This document shows, piece by piece, positions 35,817 to 46,599 of a stretch of DNA of 64,000 bases. How positions within the stretch are numbered: the first letter of the stretch is position 1; each line of letters starts with the position of its first letter. The stretch spans positions 301,001 through 365,000 of the forward strand of contig JAPMOS010000012.1 in assembly GCA_027972325.1 (NCBI GenBank). Direction: 5' to 3'. Made by a program: the position numbers and the translations under genes. The DNA comes from Paratrimastix pyriformis (taxonomy: Eukaryota; Preaxostyla; Paratrimastigidae). Below the pieces are notes generated by a model. That model saw only the letters and a list, made by a program, of their open reading frames with translations, ran no database searches and was not told the DNA's origin.

Positions 35817-38800
35817 ACCACCATACACACCACCATACACCACACGCCACGGCCACGGCCATGCCACTTACAAATTGTCTTTGGATCTTCGTTTTGCTGT
35901 AGCATCTGGGATTGGTCAACGATCTGGTGTGTCATCACCAACTTCTGGGCGTCCGTCTCGACCCGCGCATTACGATCATCACGGCGTGCAACCCGTTCCG
36001 CAAGCGGGACCCCGGCAAGCGAGCTCTCACGGCCGGCCTCGAGAATCGCGTCTCTCAGACCGACCCTCTTTCTCAGCTCGTCTACCGGGTCCATCCACTG
36101 CCCGATGCCATGCTGGACTGGGTGTGGGACTACGGCATCTTGGATGAGCGTGACGAGGCCCGCTACGTGGAGGCCATCCTGAGGGGTATGCCGCATGCCC
36201 ACCTGCTCACCCACATCGTGGTCGAGAGCCAGCGGTTCATTCGGCACCAAGAAGCCGAATATTCCGTCAGCCTGCGCGACGTGCGCCGGGTGCGGCTTCT
36301 GGTGCAGTGGTTCCTGAAGAACAACATCCACACGCGGCGTCCCAAGGGACGGAAATCGCTCCCATCCGACCAAGTGGATCTGCACGCCATCTTTCTGGGC
36401 TTGTGTCACGTCTACCACTCGCGACTCAGCACCGGTGAACAACGCGGGCGATACCGCGAATTGGTCGCGGGAATCTGTGAAGAGCATGGCAAGCCCACCA
36501 CTTCCGCCAAGATCGAAGAGGCCCTGCGCACCGAGCAGATCGACTACTTGGAGAGAATGGAGTTACCCCCTGGCACCGCTCTCAACCAGGCCCTTCTGGA
36601 GAATGTGTTTGTGGCGCTCGTGTGCATCATCAACCGCATCCCTGTCTTCGTTGTCGGAAAGCCGGTCTGGAGCTTGAAAATCACCGTATAATGAGATCAA
36701 CTTCTTTCGTAGGGGTGCAGCAAAAGCCTCTCTGTACGGCTGATCACTACTTCGCTGAAAGGCCGCGATTCTCGCGATCCATGGTTCCGTCAACTGCCAT
36801 CTCTCTATGTGGTCCCATATCAAGGGAGCGATGTCAGCACGAGCGAGGGAATTCTTCATGTCTTCCGCAAGGCCCGCGAGTATCTCGGGAAAGAGGACAT
36901 CATCCCCATGGTGCTGCTGGACGAGGTCCGCGAATTGCCTTTCACGCCATGTCCGAGCTGATTATCCTCCGAAAAACCGGCATGCCTCACAACAGGTCGG
37001 GCTGGCCGAAGTCTCCCGCTACAACCCACTCAAAGTCCTCCATTCTCTCTTGGAACCCAACCAATCAGGCCAAGCAGATGTCTGTCCAAACTCATCGAAT
37101 GACTTCTCATCTTGGCATTTGAACAGGTTGCTGTTGTCGGCATTTCAAACTGGGCTCTCGATGCTGCCAAGGTTCATTTCTCCGAAGATTCTGATTTTCG
37201 CTCATTCATACATAGATGAATCGAGCCATCTACTTGTCCCGACCCGAACCGGACGTGAAAGACCTTTACGAGACCGCGTGCTCGATTTTGTCCATTTCTC
37301 TTCGGCAAACTGTTGCCAACAAAGAGCTTCGGGCGATCGCTGAGGCCTATTCCCACTATCAGCAGGTCCAGTTCTCTTGCATGACTTATTGATCTGTTTT
37401 TTTCGTTTCAGAACCAATCACGCCCCAACTTCCACGGATTACGCGACTTTTTTGCCTTGGTCAAATCTGTTGGTGGCACTCGACCCACCCCTCGTTCGCT
37501 CTTCGTGGCCTTGGAGCGCAATTTTGGTGGCCTCCCCCGCACTTCCATGCGTGAAGTCATGACGGCCTTCCGTGGTGCCTTCTCCGATCAATTGGCACCC
37601 ACACCTCTCCTGCGGTTGGTGGAGGACAACTTGGCCGATCCATTGGCCCGCAATCTGCTCTTGATCACAACCACCCCAGATGCTACCGCTGGGATGCTCG
37701 GGCGAATTTTGGCAAAGCAAAACCAACAACGACCTGTTTTGGTGCTCTTCGGGTCGCAGTTCGAGCGTGATTGCCAATCCGACGAGTACAGCTACCGGGT
37801 GTTGAGCCGCATCATTCTCGCCATGGAGACGGGTCGTGTGTTGATCATGAAGGGCCTCAAGAGTATCTACGGTTCCCTCTTTGAGATGCTCAACCAGTCG
37901 TACACTGTCATTGGCAACCGGAGGAACTGTCAGGTGGCACTGGGCCCCTTCGCCAACCACATGTGCTTTGTGCACCCCGACTTCCGTTGCGTGGTGCTGG
38001 TTGAGCCCGGGACCGAGCTTGACGAGTGCAGTCCACCTTTTTTGAATCGGTCTGCAAGGGATTGCTGATGTGCGACGTGCGACGGAGTTTGTTTGTGCTT
38101 CCGTTGATTGTGCTCACATTTGGAACTTGCGTCTGCGGCGGACTGTGAGTCTGCTGAATGATGGCAATCACATTCCCCATCCCTCTCCCTGTCTGCAGCT
38201 TCGAAAAGCAACAGCTTTCTTTCGGGGACGTCCTCTCGCCTCAGCAGGAGCAGCTCGTTCTTGCTCTTCGGCAGTGGGTCCTCAATGCCACACAAGTTGA
38301 GGCCCCCGGTGCGCCCGTCTTGCAACGAGCAGAACGGGAGCTGCGTCAGACGCAGGCTTCTTTCCTGGGCTTTGACGAGAATACCATTCCTGCCTTGGTT
38401 CTCGCATATTCCCAAAACCTGCCCGCTCCTCTGAACGATGCTGATCTCGAGGTTTGTATTCCTTCCACCATCAGTTTCGGTTCGTCACTTCTCTCGTTAG
38501 ACGGTCCGGTCTCAATGCCAACAGGATCTCTTGGCGATGGCCACCCCCGATGGACTGGTCCGGGCCTTGCGGGCTCCCCAGGGACGGCAGAACCCCGACG
38601 AGACCCGATCCCAGTGCTCTGACCGGCTGGCCAGTCCCCTTCAGGCCAATCTGCGCTCGTGTTACCAGCAGCTGATCGGATCCTCGGGTCCGATGGGAAT
38701 CAAGGCCGCAATCGGGACCTTCAGCAATATTTTCACGGACGTGGGACCCATGTTGGCAGGCCTCGCCCGCCCGATGGTGGTCAAGTTGGGCGAATTCAAA

Positions 38801-41800
38801 TCGGAGCGTGACATGGCCGCTTCCATCCACACGTTTTGGAGTGACCCGCGCAGTGACCTCTTGGTCATTCAGGTCGATATTGTCCTTTTCACTCGTCCCT
38901 GTTCCAACTCTTCTCGTTGTAGGCTGACCCCACGCTCGACCACGACGGACGGCACTTGCTCCTGGCCAAATTTTTGTTGGACGAGGAACGCCGTGAATAC
39001 TACTCTGCTGCGTTGCCAGCCCAAGCTCCAGTGCCCAGCTCTCAGCCTGCAACCGGATCATCCAAGCGGACAGCCCAAGAGCCGCTCAAAAAGCACGTTC
39101 TCCTCTTATTGCATATGTTCCGCACTGCCAGCTATGCCGGTCTTCTCTTCAACAGTCTTTGCGGCTGGCAACAAGTGACCGTCGAGGCCCTGGGGGATGC
39201 GGACTCCACTGCCTTGGCTTCCCACGTGTTGCCTCCGGCACCCGGCCAGGCGCCTGCCGTTAGTCCCGCGACGCTCCGGGTGCTCCAAAGCTCTCTCGAT
39301 GAGATTCTGGGCCCCGACGGGCCGATTCCATTCGCACGCGTCCTGCACGAGACCATCCAATGGGCCTTATTCTGCAACCGGTATCCCCCTGGTGCTGCCT
39401 CAGCGAAGCGAGTGCGGGATTTGGCCGAGCGAATTGAGGCCGACGCCGAGTTGGTCGAGATGCTTCAGGCACGTGTGCGGAGTTGGGTTGAGGCACATCC
39501 CATTCCTGGTGGCAACGAACCCTACCACTGGCAGGTCGAAGTTGCCTGCGATCAGGGTGCCTTGCTCCGGTCCACGACTTTCTTCGATGCTCTCCATCGG
39601 CGCCTGTGCGAACACCTTCGGCAGCCGCTGGCTCTCCTGCTCCACCGTGTAGAGCAAGACCACACCTTGGACAGCTTCTTCGAGATCCCTGCTGTGCGGC
39701 CCTTCTGGAGGCGTGTCTTTATGGATCCTGCCCTGACTTGCATCGAGGGACTGCAGCCTCCTCGCGAACAAAATTCCCTCGACATCGATCAGGCCTTAAT
39801 CGGCACCAAGCATCATATCCCAGGGATCGCTGGGATACTCGCCCAGTTCGAGGACAAGAGAGACTTCTTCGAGCACGACATGACCCAACTCGACGAACTG
39901 AACTCTGACGATCAACCGGCGGCCAAGGCCCAACAGACGGCTCGTTTTCGAGATATTTTCGCCATGGTTCCACTCGTGGCCGACCTCACTCGGAGCCCTG
40001 ACCTGGTTGCCCTCTTCGCCGAGGACTTTGTCGTCACCCAGATGCCGTGGGCCAACCCAACGATGGCTCTTTGGGTGTTCCGCTTCTTCTGGGAGAGTGT
40101 TGGACCGGAGCACCCGTTCGATATTCAGCGCGATTGGTGGCTCCACGGCGACCGAGTGGTGGCGTTGCTCCGGTTCCTTGAAGCCTGCCAACCTGTCGTC
40201 AATGCGGAGGTTCTGGAGAAGTTACCCCCTGTCCACGCCCCCGAAGAGTTTGTGAGGGCCCTGCTCGAGCTCGCCTGTGCCAAGTTGCGCCCCAACGCCG
40301 AGCTCTTGGGGAAGCTTGGCCTGGACTCCTGGCAGCGAATGACCATGCTGGCCATCAACCGAATGCTTGACGTCTGCCACCTGGAGGAACTTTCCCCTGC
40401 CGAGGTCCCTTACCTTTGGGAGTTGCGCTGCTTCCATGATCTCGCGCGGACTCTCCTCCAGCTGCCTGCTCTCCGGCTGCAAGTCGACTTTCTTGTTCGT
40501 TTTGCTTCCGAGGCTTCCTTCGGTACTCCGGCCTTCTTCGACCATCTGGCGGCCGTGGCCCATGAAGTGCGCGCCGTCCAGGAGGATATCAGCCCGATCT
40601 TGAGTGTCCGATTCCACTCCTTGGTGCTTGCTCGCTCCGTCGAGGTTTCTCACGACCAAGAGGAAACGGTTGCGGCTTTGCTCACTGCGGCCTGCACATT
40701 GGTGGAAAGTTACCAACGGAACACGTCCGTTATGGGCGACCTCGCAACGGGTGTGGGTCCAATCCTCAACAGGCTGCTGTCGATGGTTGACGAGAGCACG
40801 GGACCGGAGCTCATCACCAACCCAGCCGTGACTCTTGCTGACAGCCCGCTGCTGATAGCCTTCAACGCTTGCTTGGAAAAGGCTGCCGAAGCCGAAGGTG
40901 GTCGCATCGACAGTCTCTTCGCCACGCTTGTGATGGACGCCTTTGAAAAGCGGTTCTTCCCCACCGACGTTCTGGCCCAGGATGACCCAACCACTCTTCG
41001 TCATATCCTTCCTGTCGCCATGGAGATGCTCACCGCCCCGACGGATGCTGTCCACCCTCCAATCGCTCGCCCTGCTTCGGCGGCACTGCTCCGGTCCTTC
41101 CTTGGGTTGGCGGCAGAGGGCTTGCTCCCCGGGGACCCAGAATCTCGCGCTCAGCACCCATGGCTCTCCGAGGCCGCCACCCTCCTGGCCGATGGAGCCC
41201 CTGCCCGAGACGCCCTACGTCTCTTCCTCCTGAAGCAGACCCGACCAAAGCTAGATCTTGCGCAGGTGCGGTCCCTCTGCACGACGGAGGCTCCCCGCTG
41301 GCTTGAAGGACTCCCCTGGGCCCTGGGCCAGACAGGCCAGTCGAGGTTCGGCTCCCAGCCTTTCGCTCTCTACGAGTCGTATGCTCCAGCTGATGTCGCT
41401 CTGCAAGCTGCTCTTCGGCATGACCTGCGCCCGTTTGAGCTTCTTCTGGCCGAGTTGGGAGGCGACGACCCCTCCAGCACCATCCGTCGCGTGGGCTGTC
41501 TGGGCGCTGTCCTTGCCCGTTTTGTCCTCCCGCTCGGCCAGCGCGACTTGGAGCCCATCGAACGGGCACGCCTGAAGGAAATGCACGCACTCTGTGCCAA
41601 GCCACCACCGGCCCCCCGCCCACCTCTCCCGCCCTTGTTCATCGACATGATGCAGACTGCCCTCAAGGGACATGGCATTCCCGACATTCCGCTCACTCCC
41701 GCCTTGAGCGACGACGAATCTCGGCGGGCGGTCGTGCTTCTCCACCTCGCGGCCGTCGTCTCCTCTCTGCCAAGCAAGAGCCCCAACGCACTGGCCGCGA

Positions 41801-44268
41801 TGCTGCGCAACCAGCCTTCCCTCGTTGGCGCCTACTTGCCCACGATGCCCGGCGATCCTCAGTTTTCCACGCAATGTTGTTCATGCGGGTCTGTTTTGGT
41901 CCCTTCTAATTGTTCTTCGACTGTTCTCCTATTTTCTTCCAGGTGCCTTTTCGCTGTGGGCAAAACCGGCGACCCACTTGATGGCGAACACCCTGCGTGT
42001 GCAAAGTGCCGGCGCCCGCTCACCAAAGCGCCCGTGACCAACGATAGTGGCAGCGAACGTGACGCTCTACCGTCCCCTCCCTCCGTGCCGGGGTATCTCG
42101 GACAGGCCACCGAGGCGATCTCTTCCGTCACACATACTGTTCGAGGCCTTCCCGCGGTCGGGTTTCGCCTGATCCATCTGTTGATGCACGCAGTGCTCCA
42201 CCGAGGCGACCATCTCCTGAAGGCTGGCCTGGCTCCGGCCACGCCCCCCCTTCTCGTCCACACCAACTTGCAGGGCGTCTTCCCTGCCCCGTGGTGTATG
42301 GATCACGTGGCTGCCGATTTCGAATGCCTTCGAACTGCTCTGAACACAAGCCACGCAACCCTCTCGGTTCTGCTTCATGCTGCCATTGAGCAAGTGGCTC
42401 GGTGCGCGCATGATCCCGCCCTTTGCACCGCGCTCACCAGCCCGCAAGCTCGTGCTCTGTGGGAAGTTGCTGCGATCCGTCTCTGGGCCGGACCGCTGTG
42501 TGGCGATACACAACAGCATGCAACGGAAACGGAGACTCGGCTCCAGCAGTTGGCTCCTGATACGCTGTCTGCCGAAGACGAGATCGAAGAGCGCCCTCAT
42601 CCGCAGTGGTCCACGGATCCCGACCTGACCCGACGCCGGATGCCTCGCTTCTTCCGGACCCGAGCAACGTCTTCATTCGCCACCCTTCGTGCGGCCGTTT
42701 TGCCTCAGGCGGCGAATTATCCGTTGTTGGCACTGGTTTTCGAACGGACCAGAGGCCCTGAAGACGAGGCCCTTCTCGAGGCCGGCCAGGGCCAATCTCA
42801 AGGCTGTCTTTTGAACGACTTATACGCTTTCAACGATTTGCTCGCCTGGCCCGTGGCCGTGGTGAGCCGCCTGAACTACCGCTTGAGCATGGCCGACCCC
42901 ATCACGATCCAACAGTTTCTCGACGGACAGCGTGACGGAGTCCAACTCGCCCCCAAGCTGGCTCGCTTCCTGGCCGCGTGGGATCGGATGCGCCGCGTGG
43001 TTGGCGTCGGCGACCAGCCCCCGGCAAGCGTGGGACCCATTCTGCCTCTCACAGACTCGATTCGCCGCTGTGTACCCTCGTCGGCACCCGAGAGCCGTCC
43101 CATTGCGACCTATCTGCAGGTTCTGGCAGGAATCCAGCGCCGCTTCCTGCTGGAGGCCACCAAGTTGGTGGCCGAGGGCCGGTGTCCCGCTCTCGGCTAC
43201 TTGGTGGACGCATCCGGCAAGTGCACCCTGCGGGCGGTGCGTCTCTCCGAGTTGCAACCGGCCGACCTCATTGATTTCCAGTGGGAAAGCCTTCTGTCGA
43301 TTGTGGGAGCCTTTGGCCAGTGCCACCCCGAACCTGGGCACGGGTCCGCCCTGCTGTACGACCTGGACCGGGTCGAGGTCCAGCTTGGCAATTCCTTGGT
43401 CCTGGGCAAGGCCCTGCCGACCATTGGCCAGGCCGACCTGCCGACCCTCACCTACAGCGAGGACTTCCGGGCCACTCGGCTGAACATTTTGCCCGAGATC
43501 GCGCGTGCCATTCCACAGGGTCCACTCGATCCGCACGCAGCCCAAACATTGGCCCGCGACCAGTCATTGGCCTCGGCCGACCTACTGGGGCAGCTGGGGC
43601 TTGTGCTCTCCTACTTGCACTTGACCCGTGGCGACCCGGCCATGTCCCTCTCGGCCTACTGCAACCTTTGGCTTCGCGCCACATCCGCACCGCTCCTCAC
43701 CCAGCACCCATTGCTCTCGGCCCTGCCCCTCGGTCAGGTGGTGGACCTTTTCCACACGATCGAAGCGGCCCTTTCCGAGCAATCCCTTGCTGCGGGTTGC
43801 GTCCCGGAACGCTTCAAGTCGGGCGGGCCTGATCTCAGCCCACAGAAGCAGCAATGTGTTCGTGGGATCGCTTCCCGCGTGAAATCAGACGCGCTGCTCA
43901 CGGCTGTTCTGCGATTTGCATCGCGCTTTGCGAGCACTTACACCGATCCGTCCAACACGCCCCTTGCACAAGCGCTTGCCATGAGCTGGGGCCTCTGGCC
44001 GCCCGCTCCCTTCCTCGACCCGGCTGCAAATCAGGGGCCTCTCGAGGCCGCTCTCCGCCAAGTGCTGCCCATCGACTTCGTGGTTGGTGACTTGATCAAT
44101 CTTTATCGGTTCTTGGCCAAGGAACGTCACGACCGTGAGAAGGCCCGCCAGCAGGCCGCGGCTCCACGCCCTTCTGCACCTGCCCCGGCTCGCAAGCCTA
44201 TCGCAACGGCGGGGCTCGGGGGAAGCCTCCGTAAACGTGGAGGCGGTGGGAGCACCGTCTATGCTTGA
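29086..44268 (+). CDS. RNF213-like giant AAA protein without a RING
   Basis: The product is close to 4,900 residues (human RNF213, 5,207). Exons 1-4 are 29086-29215, 29272-29971, 30016-30786 and from 30833. Near 29900-30170 a CBM20-like module ends FSCKVVRFPPDTFWGWNRG, as in RNF213. The first clear AAA module has Walker A GETGCGKTS (35570-35596), Walker B IWLFLDECN (35729-35755) and ITACNPFRK (about 35980). The second has VGKPGCSKSL across an intron (36665-36712), Walker B VLLDE-VGLAE and GISNWALDAAK. Later comes the RNF213 signature YSYRVLSRIILAMETGR and NR-FEKQQ joined across an intron at 38050-38198. A short Cys-rich site at 41870-42030 resembles the RZ finger but is degenerate. The end is STVYA, TGA 44266-44268. 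RNF213 is a dynein-like AAA ubiquitin ligase linked to lipid droplets and antimicrobial ubiquitylation; here activity is inferred. Introns are short (44-150 nt) and mostly GTCTG. Confidence 0.9.
35778..35850 (+). repeat. C run and (CA)n inside the AAA-module intron
   Basis: The intron between ECNTCE and HLGLVNDL (about 35767-35902) carries a run of about 22 C, then (CA)n and CACCATACA-type repeats. It is the only strongly repeat-bearing intron of this gene. Confidence 0.85.
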
Positions 44269-44478
44269 ACGGACTTCGGTTTTCAACTGTGCGCGCCTGT
44301 TTGGACTCTCTCATCGATCTCCCTTAAATTTTCTTTCTGTCCCCCCCCCCCCCCCCCCATACAGAGCAACTCTTCACCGCCGATCGTCATGGTGGGCAGC
44401 AGGAGTGAGCAGCGCCGGTGGAATAAAGAACCAGAGGGGGCTTCTGGCTAGCTTTTTTTACAGCGAGGTCCTCTGATC
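44269..44478 (+). other. Spacer between RNF213-like and TMEM8/myomaker-like genes
   Basis: The 210-bp spacer holds a run of 18 C at 44341-44358 and no gene. It should contain the end of one transcript and the promoter of the next gene in the same direction. Confidence 0.6.
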
Positions 44479-45387
44479 ATGGAACCATTTCTTCAGGCCT
44501 TTGTTACAATCGCCACAAGTGTCACCGCAATTCCAGCAACGCTTTTAGTCCTGAGGAAAAAAGCAATCTGGGAGTTTTGGTCTGGCGGTGTGTTTTTATT
44601 GACATGAACCTGGCCTGCTTTTCTCTGTAGCATATCCATTTTTGCGAACGGAACCAGCGTGATGTACCACCTTTGTGAAGCCCTCAATATTTCTGTCGCG
44701 GGCATGAATGCGGGGCAATGGCACCGGTCCGCCGCCCCCCGTCTCCTTCTGTGCCGTTTTTCACAGTCGATATTGCTGCCTCGCTCGCTTAGACTGGACA
44801 ACATTGGTGCTGTCTTGACCTTCGCAGCCCTGGCCTTTTACATGATGGACCTCACCGCCTCGTCCCTCCCCTTGGTGGAGGGCGTCCGGTGGGCCTTCCT
44901 TTTCTTCACGCTCTGGTGCCAAGAACGGGGACCCTGGAAGGTTGAGATGACCGTCATCCCATGCGTGCTCGCCTGGGTGATATTCCTGCTGTGGGCCGTG
45001 CGGGGCATGCTGCCCAAGTACAAGTGGGTCTACATCTACCGGAGCCTGCCCTTCTTCGCGGCCGCGTTCGTCTTCTTTGCCTGGGGCCTCGACGACGACC
45101 ACGACCTGACCCTGATCTCCTGGTTCGGCAGGCAGCTGGTGGTGCGCCGGCTCCGCCACGGCATGTGGCACTTCTTCATCGGGCTCGGTCTGCCGCCTCT
45201 CCCCCGCCGCCTCTCCCCCGCCTCCTCGCTCCCCCGCCTCCTCGCTCCTCCTCCTCACCGTGCCGGCCGGGCGATCCGTTTTCCGCCCACCTCGGCAGCG
45301 GGCTACGTGATGATGCGGGCCCGGGACGACACGGGCCGGAACACCCCGCTCCCCGGCGGGTTCGCCGACCGCCCCAAGGGCCGATGA
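44479..45387 (+). CDS. TMEM8/PGAP6/myomaker-type seven-helix membrane protein
   Basis: Four exons (44479-44579, 44631-44726, 44793-45187, 45299-45387) join in frame to 226 residues, close to the 221 of human myomaker. Introns start GTCTGG, GTCCGC and GTCTGC. The family pattern is visible. An Asn/Ser and Tyr-His-x-Cys-Glu motif (SVMYHLCEAL) lies after helix 1, followed by QWHRLDNIGAVLTF where animal proteins have H-x-x-D-x-x. Later come a Trp-rich helix pair (WVIFLLWAVRGMLPKYKW), an acidic WGLDDDHDL and a histidine-bearing last helix (HGMWHFFIGLGLAGYVMM). The CREST-type superfamily includes hydrolases (ceramidases, PGAP6 phospholipase A2) that use these His/Asp residues, and the fusogen myomaker. 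A hydrolase role is more likely in a protist. The C-terminus is short and basic. Confidence 0.75.
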
Positions 45388-45623
45388 AAGGCCCCAGCAG
45401 AGATCGCACCTTTTGCAGCGGAGCACACTCGAAATGCCCCCTCCCTTGTGGCCGGGCATCATCGCGCGCCGGCATTGAGGGAGGGGGGGAGGGCACCGGA
45501 GAAGACGCCCCTTCTTGCCCGTCCGTGGGGCCCGGCGGAGTGAGTGATGATCCCGAATTAAATCCGTGTTTGGGGAAGATGGCCAGCAATGAATAGTTGC
45601 TGACCCTGCACACCACCTTGCTG

Positions 45624-45965
45624 CTACTGCTGCTGCTGCTGCATCATTTGTTGTTGCTGCTGACCACTGGTGGTGGCGGCGCCTTGCTGCTGTTGGGCCT
45701 GATCGCGAAGCATGCGGCGCTTCTCCCGTTGCCAGTGGGGGGTTCCGCCTTCCTGGGAGGCACGAAAGAGTCAGTAAAGAAAAGGTGGGACAACAAAGAA
45801 ACCGGGGCCGACCTGGGTTTCCCACCCATAGGGATACTCGTCGAAGAGCGAGAGCATCCGCGAGCGCAGGTCGTTCATCCCGGTCGTGGGGTCCCAGGGC
45901 GTGGCGAAAAACGAGTCGAATAGGTCGTTCATGCTGTGCTGCAAGTCGCGGTACACGTTCGACAT
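45624..45965 (-). CDS. Small Gln-rich protein of unknown function
   Basis: Two exons (45965-45813 and 45752-45624) join in phase to 93 residues. The 60-nt intron starts GTCGGC and ends CAG. The N-terminal half is acidic/aromatic (MNDLFDSFFATPWDPTTGMN, then RSRMLSLFDEYPYGWETQ); the second exon is basic and then poly-Gln. An in-frame upstream extension exists (to about 46079) but is Arg/Thr-rich and lacks an obvious ATG. I do not recognise the family. It lies tail-to-tail with the membrane-protein gene. Confidence 0.5.
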
Positions 45966-46599
45966 CTCGTCTTGGGGTCTGGTGTTGCGGATCCGGGTGT
46001 TGTGTTGCGGACAAGTTCTGCCGGCAGAGCGGCCTCGATTGCGCCCGGTTCTTGTTGCTTTTCCAGCCGAGATGCTCACACAGCACGACGCGGAGGGTCT
46101 CGTGGCCCGCTACCAGATGGACCCCCATCCGGTGGCGCCGCCAACTTGGGACTTGCCCCCAACTTTTTCAGCCGATCCATGGGGGGCGGTTGAGGAGGTC
46201 ACAGGGCGATCCCAAAGCCCCGGAGGTGGGGCGGGTTGGGGGTCGGACCGCGGCAGGTGCCCGTCCACCCAGCCCCCTTTTTTTTCAAACCCAACCCGGC
46301 AACCGAAACTCCACCCATCCCGACAGACTGGTGGTCTTCGCTCGGTGCGTCCAAGGGACCGACGCCCCCCAAACGAACAAACGAACGTGGCCCCCAAACG
46401 CCACGCAAATGGGCACCAACGCCGCACCGCACCGCACCGCACCGCACCGTGCCCTGGAGAGGGGCCTGCCGTCCAGCAGCCGACCCGCCGCCCAGGGGTG
46501 CCAAAGACGCGAGGGTGCCCGCACACCGCGCCGCACCGGCCCGCAAGGTGCCGCGGATGGGGACGGGAGGGGGAGGGGGAGGGGAAGTGGAGAGGGTGG
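45966..46599. other. Spacer between the small Gln-rich gene and EML copy 1
   Basis: About 630 bp with no convincing gene. It contains a short CACCG/CCGCA tandem stretch (46425-46452) and mixed C-rich low complexity. It should hold the promoter of the small gene and the 3' end of the EML transcript. Confidence 0.5.

Noticed and set aside
45965-46079. N-terminal extension of the small Gln-rich protein
   Set aside because: The added residues are Arg/Thr-rich, lack an ATG start and look like untranslated sequence.
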